NCBI GenBank assembly: GCA_028274465.1
Contig: CM051456.1
Span: 116,638,880 to 116,702,879, forward strand
DNA length: 64,000 nucleotides
Direction of reading: 5' to 3'
From: Plantago ovata
Taxonomy: Eukaryota > Streptophyta > Magnoliopsida > Lamiales > Plantaginaceae
The first letter of the stretch is position 1, and each line of letters opens with the position of its first letter. Of this stretch, positions 39,358 through 52,831 are shown in pieces. The position numbers were made by a program, and so were the translations under genes. The notes below the pieces were generated by a model. It made no database searches, was not told the DNA's origin, and saw nothing but the letters and a program-made list of their open reading frames with translations.

Positions 39358-40075
39358 GAAGGAAAGGCTACGAAACAACTGTTCAACTTTGAATATAGCT
39401 CATGGATGCCGGTTCGTTTAGCAGACTATATCACAGGATGGTTGAATGTTGACTCTGATGGGAATTGTGGGTACCGAGCACTAGCCCACTATAGGTACGG
39501 GACACAGGAAAAATGGGTTCAAGTGCGTCTGGACATAATTCAAGAGATGAGACTCTACAAAGACAAGTATATAGCCATTGCAGGTATGTTGGCTTCCTTC
39601 TCATAATTTTTTTCTATTTTTATTTCATTGAAACATGTACATAATGCTATTTATTATATAATATAAATATGAAACTTTCAATTGTTATTTGACTTGATCT
39701 GCAGGAGGTTGTGTTGAATACCAAAGGCAAATTATTAGTTTGACTCATTTTGTTGGGGGGTGCGATAAACCTAACTGGTTGAGTATGACAGAACTCGGTC
39801 TAGCAGTTGCGACTAAGTATCAGAAAGTTATCCATTGTTACCGTGCAGATAGTAGCTATACATTCGTACCATGGGAATCGCGCGCTGATCTAGAACACCC
39901 ACGACCAGATCCACCCGCAGAAGAATGGTCAATTGGTATGAGCAGCAACCACTTCTTTGTGATACACGTGGACCCAGGAGCCCCGATCGGGAACTTCATC
40001 ATTTTTTGGAAATATCATAGGGTGCCACAGGTAGCTCATTGGAAAGATTGGTATGTAGAGAGAGGGAAAGTATGA
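39358..40075 (+). CDS. OTU-type cysteine protease domain carried by the MULE
   Basis: Two exons (open from 39358 to 39583, then 39705-40075) joined by a GT-AG intron in phase. The OTU core is intact. VDSDGNCGYRALAHYRYGT holds the Asp and the nucleophile Cys, and SSNHFFVIHVDP holds the general-base His. Family members remove ubiquitin or related modifiers. The part before the first ATG (39406) reads QLFNFEYSSWMPVRLADYI, which looks like genuine protein. The domain was therefore probably the C-terminal part of the transposase fusion before the phase was lost around 39190-39360. The translated start today is uncertain. Stop follows WKDWYVERGKV. Confidence 0.8.
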
Positions 40076-40399
40076 TGAATTCTTGTTAGTTTTTCATAGA
40101 ATAGCTTTTCACATTTCTGATTTATGATTGCAATATCTTATACAATTTTCCTAATTATTTAGAATCCCCATTATTTATTTTTGTGGTTAGTTTTTGTAAA
40201 ATAGTGGCATTGCAATAACACAAACTAACATTCGAAACACCCATAGAATAATAATTCAAGTCTCACAAACATAAACTAACATCCAAAAAATAATAATTTA
40301 GGTCCAAAACAAACACATAGAAAAACACAAACGTCAAAGGGTTCGAGTATCCGGAACACAAATTAAACTAAAACATAAAAGACACGGTCATTGTAGTGC

Positions 40400-42712
40400 C
40401 TAATCAACTATCCTACGAGGCTTCTTGACTAGCATACGGGACAGTTGATGCACAAGGTTTTTCATGTCATCATAAGTGGGAGATGGATTGGTCTGCGGAT
40501 GGAATGGGGCGACCATATCCGTGATAGTCATAAGTAATTCCGCTTCAGAATTCTTATCCTGAACTGCATTCTGGACAACCTCTCTATTTACCTTGGGATG
40601 TGTCCTAGGAATATACCAAAGTAGGTAATCAGTAGTATCACTCTCAATTTGAAATGTATTAAGCCTCACAGACCTGAAAGATTAAGATACATATAGTTAG
40701 TCATAATGGTCTTCAAATGAAAAATTTTAAATAGACCATTTAAATTTGCATGTAGTCATAGTTACCTCTGTGATAGGTTGCATAAGTGGCTCCGCCATTT
40801 CAAAAACATGGTTCGGTCGACATGGTGTTCCAGAATGTATTGACGTGGTGTCTCTGTCCTCACAGCTTTTACTGGATGAATTGGTGCGAATGGAATAGAC
40901 TGTCCATATCCAAACTGTCTCATGACACGATCTGGCATATATGGCTCGGTGTAACTCCGACAATGTAGAATACCCTCAAACAGTGTTATCGGAATTTCCT
41001 GGGAAGGGTTGTCCCCAAATGGTGTCCAGTTCACCTGAGTACGAAACAAAATTGTACATTTGACGATAATATTCAAACAGAACTAAAGTCAGAATTCAAG
41101 TAAACTAGGAAACTTACTTGGTTGGCACGCAACTCGTCCAACTGAATACGGATAGACTTCAGTAATGATTCCTGCTCAGCTAGTCGGTTTGGGGACGGTA
41201 TCCATCTTTTTGCCCAAGGACCATCTACCACATTTGTTCTTCCCCTTGGACGAAAAGGCGGGAAGTATTCATAAATCCAAGCCTGTAATTAATGCATTGT
41301 ATGTTAATTCAATAATAAGTATTATAACGACAACATTAGATAAAAAGCACTGACGCTGACACTAACCTGTAGAAGTGTGAGACAACCAACAATGTTGGTG
41401 CATCCAGCTCGTGATGCCTCTCCGAGTTGTCTGTACAAGTTGGCCAATGTAGTTGCACCCCATGCATAGTTCTGAACACCATCACTTTCATGTAGAAACT
41501 CTAGAAAACCGGCGTGGACAAGAGTGGTTGTCTTATCAACGAACAATGTCGTGCCAAGGAGCCACAACAAGTACGTTGAAAATACAGAGTTGTTGTTCAA
41601 ATTACCCTGTTTTAGGCGCTTCTCCAATACATCAAACCCACACCGACCATGCTTCCAACCAAGTTCCCTTCCCAATTTGTCATCCAAAGGCAATTCCAGC
41701 AGAAGTCCCATATCTGTCATCAAACCCTCAGTCGTGCGACTAGAAATCACAGGCTTACCAGTCACGGGGATCTGTAGAATATACCATACATCGTGTAAAG
41801 TGATGGTCATCTCACCGAATGGCATATGAAAGGAGTTGGTCTCAGGCTGCCATCTCTCAACAAAAGCTGATATAAGAGCGTGGTCAATAGACTTGTACAT
41901 ACAGTCCTTCAGGTGGTATAGCCTACTTTCCTTCAACCATGTCAATACATCATAATTTGCATCTTTTTCTGGGATAGAGAGATTCTTTGATCTTGCATGT
42001 CTTGAATGACAATGCAAGCACCTAAGGACCTATAAAAAAAACAAAACATGTTACAACAATATTAAATATTATGTGACCAACATAATAATTCAAGTCTCAC
42101 AAACATAAAATTGACTAACCTCCCCCTTATGCCATATTTGGTATGCAATATGGTGTTTGAACGAAGGCAATAACTCCTTTAGTACTGGCCCTCCATCAAC
42201 TCCCAAACTCATCGGGCTACCATGCACATTACCCTCCATGTCACCATGAATATGTTCTCTCGGCCCTAAATAAAGAAAAATTAAAAAGAAGAACCTAAAC
42301 AATATTAACTGATAAAATCACAAGAAATTGAATTACCTTGCAAATTATCATAAGTTTCTTCATCGTCTTCCTCATCCCTAGCAATCTCATGGCGATTAAT
42401 CCCTTTACCTTTACTGCGAAGGTTATCAAGATATGCATCTCTCTCCATATCTTTAAGTGTACCACTAGATATCGAAGTATCATCATCATCGGAACTATCC
42501 ACCATGGTCTCAGTTGCACGTGCAGACTGTTCATGCACTTGGGTACTCTCACTTTCCTGCTCCATGTCATCCCTCGTAGCCCTTGCTTTGGCCTCAACAG
42601 GAAGCCTACGTCCTTCTTCTACACGCTTACGGTTTGATTGAGTAACAACCCTTCCTTGCAAGCGTCCACCACCAACATCTTCCCAATATCCTTTCTTTCC
42701 ACCCTTATCCAT
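40400..42712 (-). CDS. Plant mobile domain protein (PMD, MAIN/MAIL1-like), MULE cargo
   Basis: Six exons: 42337-42712, 42120-42265, 41367-42029, 41118-41282, 40766-41034, 40400-40673. Every junction is GT-AG and in phase, giving 630 aa with no stop. The N-terminus is charged (MDKGGKKGYWEDVGGGRLQG). The PMD core runs from about residue 200: LTWLKESRLYHLKDC, then ALISAFVERWQPETNSFHMP, FGEMTITLHDVWYILQIPVT, and GWKHGRCGF. It includes the W-rich WIYEYFPPFRP segment and ends with a helix LVHQLSRMLVKKPRR. MAIN and MAIL1 relatives act in silencing and genome stability; related PMD proteins are common in transposons. A 5' UTR donor at about 43207 and an acceptor just before the ATG suggest an intron holding the right-hand palindrome module. 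Confidence 0.88.
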
Positions 42713-42820
42713 CTATAAATACAACAAAGTAAGATTAGAATGAACAATCAATATCTCTACAACTACGTATATATACAACAAGTCATTAATTTATTATCAA
42801 ATTATAAGGGGACATGAGAA

Positions 42821-42881
42821 ATGTGTGCATCAATAAAATATGAAGATCAATTAATATAACAAGTTGAAGTTTGATGTAATT

Positions 42882-42971
<90 letters not shown>

Positions 42972-43190
42972 CAAAAAAAATTAAAAAAATAAAAAAAAAT
43001 AAAAAGAATTAAAAAAGACACACCAGGCCGCTGGCCTGCTGTTCGGTCGGAACAGCAGGCCAGCGGCCTGCTGTTCTGACCGCGCTGGCCTGCTGTTCCG
43101 GCCGAGCAGCCGCGGCTGCTCGGCCTTAATATGGGCGGCGGTGGTTTTCCGCCGCCCATATACGCCACACATATACTTTAAAAAAAAAAT
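42821..43190. repeat. Right palindrome / TA-array / inverted-repeat module
   Basis: Mirror of 36670-36984: the 63-bp inverted repeat, (TA)n at about 42884-42970, A-rich spacer, then three GC-rich palindromes. These are a 20-bp stem with 5-nt loop (43025-43044 with 43050-43069), a perfect 26-bp palindrome (43100-43125, centre CCGCGG), and a 13-bp stem with 7-nt loop (43129-43161). The core word GGCCTGCTG is shared with the left module, but the cores do not otherwise align. It lies in the inferred 5' UTR intron of the PMD gene. Confidence 0.9.
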
Positions 43191-43430
43191 AAATTAAAGA
43201 ACTAACCTTGATTTGAGTTTGATGATATCTCTTGGTGTGTTCTTCAAGTTGAATTGAAATATGTTGATTAGGTTATTGATTTAGAGGCTTGATTTATTTA
43301 AGTTGGAATTGTGATGATTTTAAAAGTATTGGGTTAATTTGTAAAATTATAAATTTATAGATATTTTATGTAATTTACAATAAATTTCCAACATTTAGTA
43401 AATTTATGTTCCGACGTTTAATATTTTCCC

Positions 43431-43808
43431 ATAATAATAGGATTAGTATTACTAAATGTTCGACAAAACATAGCTATAAATGGCTGGAGTAGCTAAAAGC
43501 CTAAAAATATCAAGTGCTCCTATATATTGCACCAGTTCATGTATTATAGCTGTACAACATCATAAAGAAAAACGAACAGAGTTTCCACTGCAAACAAATC
43601 CAGCAAGATTTATCAGATTTGTTCAAACATAAAAGGAGATCGTTCACTTTCACACCTCCACAAATTCTACTACCAATGCTTTACACTCATGGCTTCCAGT
43701 AAGAATATATCAACCAGCCAACTCTAACGGAAGTTAACTATGCAGGCCTAATCACAAAATGTACATGCCATCTAAGTTTAGGTGATACACTAACAACTAT
43801 CGGTCAAT
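43431..43808. other. 3' flank of CAMTA
   Basis: Sequence between the MULE end and the CAMTA stop codon; most likely the CAMTA 3' UTR. No other feature. Confidence 0.5.
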
Positions 43809-46800
43809 TTAAGATGTAGACATGAAGGTGTCATTTTCTAATAAAGCTTCAAGGTCAATCAGATCATCATCAAAATCAATTCCAATATCATTTAGTGCCA
43901 TATCCTGCTGAGCCTGCACGATGAACAAGATCAAGTAAGTGTCATATGCAATCAACTTGGCCGGTGCATAGACTGGCCTTTATAAACTCTCACAAATCTT
44001 GATTACAAAATAAGGTGCATCGACCACAAGGTTTCCGATTCTGCCATGATCCTAATGTAGGGAAGATTTCTCCTCTTGCTAAACCACATTACCACAATGA
44101 GAAGCAACCCATATTACAATTCCTGAATATAAACCTATGTACTAGGCAGCATCAAGAAATACGTCATTCGTATAATTTCAAGTGTAAGTATAGAAGTTGC
44201 CAAGTTTCATTCAACTACTTCAACCCCCAGGTCCAGACATTTCTCACAATAAGAGATTCCAAGATGAGTGATTGAGGAGGAGCAATCTTTAAAGTTTTCA
44301 CAGATATGTTGGTGCATAGAGAAAATCCAAAAGTGGACTAATATGTTGCTACTAAATAATTTTATAGCACACGTTCGTTATGCTGCACAGTGCACAGCCT
44401 CAGGAAGCACCACAGGTTAAGTTCTAAATTATATCCTTAAACTACTCTGGCTCTTGCAACATTGATAATGACAGCAGCAACATTTTAAATCTACATGATC
44501 TGAGAATTAGACGAAGGTTCAGACCAAGATATATGTTGAGAGAAGCTAGAGGAGGCAGCAGAATTCCAATATATTAAGGAGTAGTTAAATCCAAACCCCC
44601 TCAATTTTGGGGATTGTTCAATATAAACCCTTAAGTTTCGAAACGCTACATCCACCCCCTGCAAGCAGCTAGCTGTAAGATTTTGACAGATAGCATAGCA
44701 CCTAGCCACTGTAAGGCTTTCAAACAGTGTTAAAGTTAATAAACATGAAGGTAATGTGACTCTTAAAAACTTGAGGCAGGTATTTATGAAACAGCCATGA
44801 TCCGGATAATTATATTCAGATTATATTTAACTAAAAGTATGCTCACCTTTGTTTCCTGCATTTCTGATACAACATTCAGCAACCTGCGGTACTGATCTCG
44901 CGCTTCTGGATATTGAACCATTGATTTCACCCTAGCAAGAGCTTTATTCAGTCTCTCTTCAGTTTGCTTCCTACCTTCTTTCAGGAAATCATAGTCATCC
45001 TCTTTCACTTCAGGACCTTGCGTGCTAGAACCTGCATTCGGTTCAGGCTTGAATCCACTTAGTCCTCTTCCCTTTCGTCTCCAGCGAAGAATCACCTTAT
45101 CCAAGATCCCCACAGACCAGATTATCTTTTTGTAGTTCTTCCTCACTTGGTGTCCTCTAACATGAGCCTTTGATCAAATAACGAAAATCTCAGAATCGAA
45201 ACACAAAGACAAACGATAGATAATAGGAAAAGAGATATTTACACCTGGACCACTGTACCAATATAGCCATTCAAACAAAGGAGGCTCAGTGTTGAGTGAC
45301 TATTATTTGAGTCTCCAGGCATAAAAGTCCCTAAAAAATCAATTTTTAATTAAAGACATTAACATTTGCAGCCATTAACAGCACCTGGATTTTAATAATG
45401 CGCTGTCGGGTTAAGAGGAATTCCTTTCTTCCTTTCCAACCTCGGAACTTGTTTTGTATTCGAGTTGCAGCAGCATGAACTGGTTCATCACGTTGTCCAG
45501 CCTTGTTGGTCTTTAGAGCAAGACGTGAAAGAGCTCGCTCATCTGACAAACCATACTCACTGTCACCATACTCTTTCAGCTGCTTCCTTTGGAACGACTG
45601 TACTCTGAAGACTTGATGAATACGAGCTGCCGCTTGAGTCGCATTACGAAGAGCAGCTAGTGAGTCCTTCATTGAAAGCCCTTGGGGCAAATCTCCATCA
45701 CGGACTGGAGTTGCAAACCTCTCAGTAACTGTTTCCACGGCTTTCTCTTTACTGTTGTTGTCTTTGGAGTCCTTCAGGTCGAGCGTTGATAGTTGGGACG
45801 TCAATTCACACTCGGAAAGATAACCAGAAATACCTTTGTGTCCGTTGCTTGACGCCAGGGCTGCTGGAGTTCTTCCAGGATATCTTGGCGTGGGATCTGT
45901 CAATGCTCCCGGATTTGCGCCAAGAGAGATAAGGAAAGCCACTGTACGCTCTCTGTTATGCATGTTCAAAGGTAAATAATCAGAAGAAATGTGTGTGTGT
46001 GTGTCAGCAAAAGCAAGTTAGACCGACCTCCCTCCCTCCCTCCCTCTCTCAAAGGAAGTCATATAACCAGCCATTAAACCAAATAAAGTTCTGAATCATG
46101 ACACTTGGGAGGCATTGCTAATATACACAATCCCATGAGAAGAAGAAAAAATTTCAGAAGCAGCAAAACAAGAAATCTTAACAATCGAATTGCCATAACC
46201 TCTACCTGCCATAATATGCTGCCCAGTGAAGTGCTGTCCATCCATTAGCATCCCGGAAATTGACACTAACCCCAGCAGTTATAGTTGGTGGTATGGCCCA
46301 GTCATAACTAAGAGCTGCTGCAAAATGCAAAACACCTTGGCCTCCCTCATCCAGGACACTAGGGCCTTTCCCACCTTCAGTAACCTTCTGAAGAAGCCAC
46401 GCCTGCAACTTCTCCTTTAAAAGTTTTTGTAATAGCTGATCTTTCACCTTGTCTGCTGAAAAATCATCCTGTCTAGTGAGATTTAACATTTGTTCCCACT
46501 CAGTGTCATCTTTCAGCAATGCATTTATTTTACTGCATATATATGATGTTTCAGCTACATTAGTTTGCAAAGAGTTTTCAGGATTCCCCGGTTTCAAAGT
46601 CAGTAGCTTTCCAAATCTCATATGAAGTAGAGTTTCATCACAGATGCTTCCGACATCCGCAATATTCTCATCTTGAATAGCACCAGACCGGAATTCAAAC
46701 TCCCGCACTTCACTGCACGCTAACCTATTGGAACATGTCACATAAAATGCAACTCTTCCAGCTTCATGCAAGGGAGTATGGCAGCGAATAACACCATTTG

Positions 46801-49800
46801 CGACAATCTCCGCAGGAACTTCGAGTTCCCCAAACATGCAAGCCCAATTGTGCTTCTCCACCTCCTCTTGACTCTTCAAGAATTTCCCCGTAATAAGAAC
46901 CTGCAGTTAACATTAAAAGATAAAAATGCAGTATATTTTGTGGTTATGCACTATACAAGAACAGCTAGAAATTTTATAACAGTGACAATTTCAAAAAATC
47001 ATAAGTAAGCAAAGTAAGTATATGGACAGAAGCACTTAATATATACCTTAATTTCTGATCCAGAATAAGCCCAATTTGGTGAAAAGTCCAGAATGGTAAA
47101 GAACTGGTCTTGTGAGAGAGAAGGGGAGAGAACATAGTTGTCTAATGAGACTTCACTTCTTATACCAGAATCAGTAACACCATCTTCACTTCCAACGTTG
47201 TCCCAATACACCCCTAAACCTGATTGCGGGTTTGGTTCGGTCATGTCCCCCAGTTCTTTACTCATCCACCGATCAAAGCTGTCAAGCTTTTTCAGGCCTT
47301 CTTTCATAACACCATCCAATAGAGGCTGCCTTAAGGTTGGGTAACAGGTTTTATCCTCTACGTCCGGTTTTACAGCAGGCTCTGGTTTCAGATTACCTCC
47401 TATACCAATTGAAGCTGGCATTTGATAATTATTTTGCATGGGGTATTCAAATTGTTCAGTTGGATATGTAGTAGAAAACCCAGCTGAGTTGCCCATCCCT
47501 TGATTAGCATCATCCACTTCAGTAGTAAGATCATAAAATTGAGGCTCTCTTGAGGGTGGATGGTTGACAATGACATTATCCACCAAGTTTAGGTTGCTGC
47601 CTGGCATCTTATCCACAGGCCATTGCGAAGTGTTGGAACCATGATTAGAAGCCTGCAAGAAATTCAAAGAGATGGTATCAGAACTCAGAAGCTACAGGCA
47701 CATAATATGGGGATGATAAACAAATCTTCAACTGTACATGATCTTTAAAGTTTCTAACAGTAATAAAACTTCACACCATTATAAAACAAAAGCTATTTAA
47801 AGAAAATTGATAGCTTAGCAAAGATTGGAAGTTAAACTCGGTAAGCTTGAATACAAATGATACTAAGTTTCTAAATTATAACAGAAACAAATGACTCCGA
47901 AAGATCCTGAATGCATGCCTTGAGTATTTCTTCCGAAAGAGGTACAAACTAATTCCTGTGTCGCACGATTCAGATAGAAATTGCCATGGGATTGAGCAAA
48001 TTATAGATTAACATACTTGCACCAAAACACTCGCACAATTAAAGAAACTACTACTTTTATCACATTCAATGGAAGAGGACAGTGAATGTTTCAAGCAGTC
48101 ACGTTCCAGTCAGTGTGTAGAGGCGTATACAGTAACATATAACTATTACAGTACCTGCCACTGCTCCAGGCCATTAGAATGTGTTCCGAACTGCCCCGAA
48201 TTGCCAAAGGTGCCCACTAGAGCTTGCCCTAGCAATTGGTTTTCTTGGCCACCCATCACGCTCATTGTACTAGGTTGACTGGAAGGGAGTGATGGCTGAA
48301 AAGCAGCAGATTGATGCCCAGAAGTACTGCTTCCGACAAGATTTTCCCAAGATTGAAACTCTATATCTTGATGAAGCTGATATGTCAAACCATTGTCCAT
48401 CCTAGTTTTATCCTTTTCTCCCTGGGTAACTGATCCGAAGCTCATGTCAGGACTAGCTGAAAATTGCCCTCTATAGCTACCTGTCAAGTATTAAACTGTT
48501 AGGTATATAACAGAACATGCACACAAAAGATGCTAATTCTCATGTATAATTTGGAAGCTTTCATCTGCATTTTACAGTTCATAGGCCTTCCAACAGAAGA
48601 TTCACTAGTATTATTCATGAATTTTTCTTTTATAGAAACTAAAATGAACATAAACAGGTGAAATGGAGATGGAAGAAGTACTTGCTGAATTATACAGGGT
48701 TGATCAGTAATTTATCTGCAGGTGTATGTGACTAGTGTAAAGAACAAAGAAACGGTGCAAGACCTTGTAATGAAGGGGCTAAAAAGTAAGGGGCAGAACC
48801 AGCTTCCATCTTATTCATCACAGGTGATTGTAGCTCATGAGTAGACTGAGATCCCGGACTTGCTTGATGCCTATATGCTGCAGTTGTAAGAAAATTTATT
48901 GAGTCATGACTGTATGACTACGAAGTGTACAGGCAAGAAAAAAGTACGTAGCCAAGTATCTAGAATCACCTGATTCAGCATCCTCATATTCCGATGCCTG
49001 TGTACTATGATGGCTTGATGTTGTGAACTGTGATGCTCGTTGAGGGTCATACTGTTGAAATCTGGAAACTGAATAACTGTCGACCTCAGAGTTGGAGATG
49101 GCTTGCTCAGTTTGTCTACCATCAGGAATAACATCAGACTCCCTGATTCGGTTGAAAGAAGTCCTGCTTCCCTGGGGAGGAAAAAAGCAACGAATAAAGA
49201 CTTAGTAAGGTTAAATCTGTTAAAGCATGATATGGAGATCAATGGCCAATACTTAGATACAATAAACATGGGAGACCAAATCTATCTGAACCTATATAAT
49301 TCCGAGAATGAGATTCCTCAAGTGTTTGTTTTTTTTTTAATGAAAGGGTAAGTATTATAACTACTCATACAAACATCCTACCCCACCTGATACCTCAAGG
49401 TTTAACCAGAAAATTTAAAAAAACGGGAAGTAAGAAAAAATGTTAAAAGACCAAAGATAAAAAAACATACATCATATTATAACATAAGCATATTTAAGTG
49501 AAACTAAATCAAATTTAGTGTAGACCCAGTTTTTGTAAACACAATCACAAGTGTTGACTTGACAAGTGGGTATCATTACCTTAACCTCCCGGTAGTGGAC
49601 AAGAACTATGTGAGATAATTCCCTGGGGCAGAATAAACCACATAAAAAAGAATCAGTTCCAACTTAGAAGGATTCAACGAAAAACAACAGGAAATAGAAA
49701 TTGCACTGGAGTGCCAGTATATCAATGATATTAATGATATATATCCTTTTTATTCTGAATGCATAATCAAGTTCAGAAAGAGGTTTAGAAAGGCTTTCAA

Positions 49801-50002
49801 TTATAAAACTTACTCTTCAAGCATCCAATAGCTACGCCTCTGAAAGTGTTCATCGTCTTCTCCATGAGCATAGTAGCAATGCAGTACATCAATGCTTCCA
49901 GACTGAAAAAGGTGGTACGGAAAAAAATGTGTTACCATAGAAGCATTATTAGAACTTTCCAAAAAAGATGGGGCATTTGGACAGATATGACATATATATC
50001 CC

Positions 50003-50073
<71 letters not shown>

Positions 50074-52831
50074 GCAACAACAACAATAATAACAACAAAA
50101 ATCAAATATCGCAATGGAATCTTCAATCACTCATTTAGAATGCTTCCAACACAGTGGGAACGATGGAGCACGAACCTTGAGTCTTTCATGAGCTTCCTTC
50201 ACTGTCTTCCCATCTTTCTTCTTTCTCCAATTATGGCCATCTTTTCTGAAGTATCTCAGTACCTTCCGGTCAAAGAGAAAGAGCGAACCACCTAAGCAGA
50301 CATGAGAGAACAATAAATACGCAGAACATCAAACTGAAAGAGGCGACAGTCACACAGGATAATGATATTATAGGACACCTTTCATTGTTGGATAGCTTAT
50401 AAGCATAAAAGCACCATATAGGAAACTTTGCCATGTTCCAAGTAAGCTTCTTAATTTCAATCCCTAATTCTTTAAGAACTGTGACAACGTATGCACACAA
50501 CAAATATATTGGTATATTAGACCCAGAAAACACAAATGCTACTATATTACAATTTACAATGCGAGAAACAAAATCACCCTGCTCGTAACCTTTAGAAAAT
50601 CTTGGTTATAGAAACAGTCCCAGCATTCAGTAACACACTCCTTATTGCACCAGACAAATGAATGGGGAAGGTTAAAAATTGTAATTTCTGGAGAACTCTT
50701 TGCAACACTGTAATCACAGAAGGAAATCACTGTAACCTAAATTTTCCAAATTCATTGTAAAATGGGAAAGGCCTTTTCCTAGGGATTACATGTCATTCCC
50801 ACTCAAGAGAATACTGCAGAATGAGAACATTAAGTCAATTTGACATTGCTACAAGTGAACAGAGAGATGAAAAAAATGCAGATAATTCTATGTACCACTG
50901 CAGTCTAGAATGGATAAATCACTTTGATCTAGAATAACTTAATCTTAATAATGGAAATTCACTTTTCTTAGGAATTATATGCCATTCAGACTCGGAGAAA
51001 AATCTGCAGTGTAACTGTGAAAGAACGTGAGACAAATTTGACATTGATCAGCTTCATGTACTTACTAGCAATCATAGTGTAATAATTTAACATGAGTATA
51101 TACAAGAAGCTACTTGTTGCATTAAGAAATTATAAGTTCTAACAATGTACGCATAATGCAAAAGTTTATAAATAGGTAATTTTTTAAGACTACGGATTGG
51201 CCTTTTGAAACTTGAGATTTTCTACTACTTACTACAGTACTAAGAACTAATACATGTCATTACTTATCAACTGACAGGTCATGAATAGACATCAGCTGCA
51301 GGATACAGGCAGCTTTGTTCAAATGAAGTGCAATTGGAGTGCCATGTGATTTAAACATCTAGAAAAAAAGGTGAGGGAATGGCCAATAAGCTTGCAGCAA
51401 GACCAGCATTGTTATATGCGACAAAATGTTAGGCACCTAAAAAGAAGTTGTGCATGTAATCTTAATGTGGGAGAGATACGTGTTCTACATTGGATGTGTA
51501 ATAATACCAGGAGAAAAAAAAGAGTCATACTAAGATAGGATTATCTCCAGTAACAGAGAAGATTCTAGAAATTCGCTTTCCGTTGTTTCTCCATGTAACT
51601 GGGCTATAAAATTATTTGTTCTCTCAGAAAAGTCCACATCCTTAGATAGTTTTGAAGGAGTAATGGGAAATTAAAAGATCAACAGCTTAAATGTAATAAA
51701 GTACATAATAATATAGAGGCCAAGGAACTTGATGTACTTGTGACTGACTGAAACAAATGAAGAAGACTAATCCAGGCAATCAACTCAACAGGATTCATTT
51801 GTGGAAATAAAATAAAAATGAATTAATCAATTTACTGAAAAAAGTACTAGTACTTAGTTATTGTTCTTCAGAGCTCTTGTAGTGTAGTCCGAGGATACTT
51901 CAAGTCTACTGCTTATGTACAATAAATCTTCATATCACCCGCTAATCATATTGCTAATATAATCACTAATCAGTACACGCATCAAATGAGAAAAGGTAAG
52001 CATGTCAGCATACTTGGTGGCCTATTAGGAGGCTCGGCTGAAATACGAAACTTTGCATGATTCTGAAGAATGGCACAAATTTCAGCAGGACGGAGCCAGC
52101 GATGTTGTGCTTCCTGGAGTATCTGCTCAATATCTGCATAAATACAATAGCCAGTCATTTAAATAATTGATGGAGACAGAAAGATGAGCTTTACTACATA
52201 CTTCTACCAGAGGAAGACAATTAAATAACCAAAGCCCACATGTGCAATTATATACCGACCCAAAGGCCAGTCTATCTCCATATAGTGCACCAACTCAGAA
52301 AGCAATGCTCTATCAGCTAGTTCAAAACCAACAGTTTGCATATGACTTCAGGAACTACTCCATTAATTATTGAACTTTGGAAACATTGCATTTCAGCTAC
52401 TCAATTGGCATTAACTATACTCCATAAATAGAAAACTATCCACTACCTTTCCAACAAGAGGCACTGGCCTAACTCAATAGAGGCCATGTTCGTATCAGTG
52501 AGTTCATTTACTAAACATAGCAACACAAATCAACTTCCAATTCCACTTACAAAAACCGATTAACCACAAATACTGAAATACCTAATCCCAAACCACTTCA
52601 AGCTTGCGTTCACACATGCAGATAAATACAAAAGCATACCACACTGAAACTAGATTACATGCTCCACCGAGAACAAAATTAGAAACCCTAGCTCATACAA
52701 TAGTTCACACTCTCTCCTCCCGGACGAATTTCACCTCAACAATCAAGCTTCAGAACAGTGAATAGAACGAAAAGAAGTGAAAACAACTCACCTAATTGAG
52801 CATTGAGGGCGTACCGCCGAGTCTCCGCCAT
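43809..52831 (-). CDS. CAMTA: CAMTA calmodulin-binding transcription activator
   Basis: Thirteen exons: 52792-52831, 52014-52133, 50176-50291, 49814-49902, 49580-49622, 48970-49171, 48764-48877, 48155-48480, 47047-47652, 46206-46900, 45385-45952, 44847-45167, 43809-43913. All are GT-AG and in phase: 1114 aa. Ca2+/calmodulin-responsive nuclear factor binding CGCG-type boxes; Arabidopsis relatives control cold and immunity genes. The CG-1 DNA-binding domain (about 13-136) has EAQHRWLRPAEICAIL, LFDRKVLRYFRKDGHNWRKK and DVLHCYYAHGEDDEHFQRRS. A TIG domain (about 535-620) starts at FTILDFSPNWAYSGSEIK. Ankyrin repeats (about 735-840) contain NGWTALHWAAYYGR. IQ motifs near 946-990 (AAATRIQNKFRGWKGRKEF and IQAHVRGHQVRKNYKK) precede the CaM-binding helix VGILDKVILRWRRKGRG. 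The acidic C-terminus ends LLENDTFMSTS. Length and domain order match functional CAMTA2/3-type proteins. Confidence 0.96.
49327..49420 (-). mobile_element. SINE tail in a CAMTA intron
   Basis: In the intron between CAMTA exons 5 and 6 the minus strand ends GTTATAATACTTACCCTTTC plus an A run, resembling the SINE tails at 16681 and 24484. The body towards 49420 is short and degenerate. Confidence 0.35.
50003..50070 (+). repeat. (AAT)n microsatellite in CAMTA intron 3
   Basis: About 22 uninterrupted TAA/AAT units, followed by an imperfect CAA/AAT tract to about 50100. It lies between CAMTA exons 3 and 4. Confidence 0.95.

Noticed and set aside
42295..42597. Alternative minus-strand frame over PMD exon 1
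   Set aside because: The 42337-42712 frame joins all other PMD exons in phase, while this one does not.
42786..43168. Minus-strand frames with Ile-Tyr repeats next to the PMD gene
   Set aside because: Same cause: the right-hand TA array and GC palindromes, lying in the inferred 5' UTR intron.
44015..44275. Plus-strand 86-codon frame between CAMTA exons
   Set aside because: It lies in CAMTA intron 12, has no motif and no splice partner.
49932..50295. Poly-isoleucine frames on both strands
   Set aside because: These are reads of the (AAT)n microsatellite in CAMTA intron 3.
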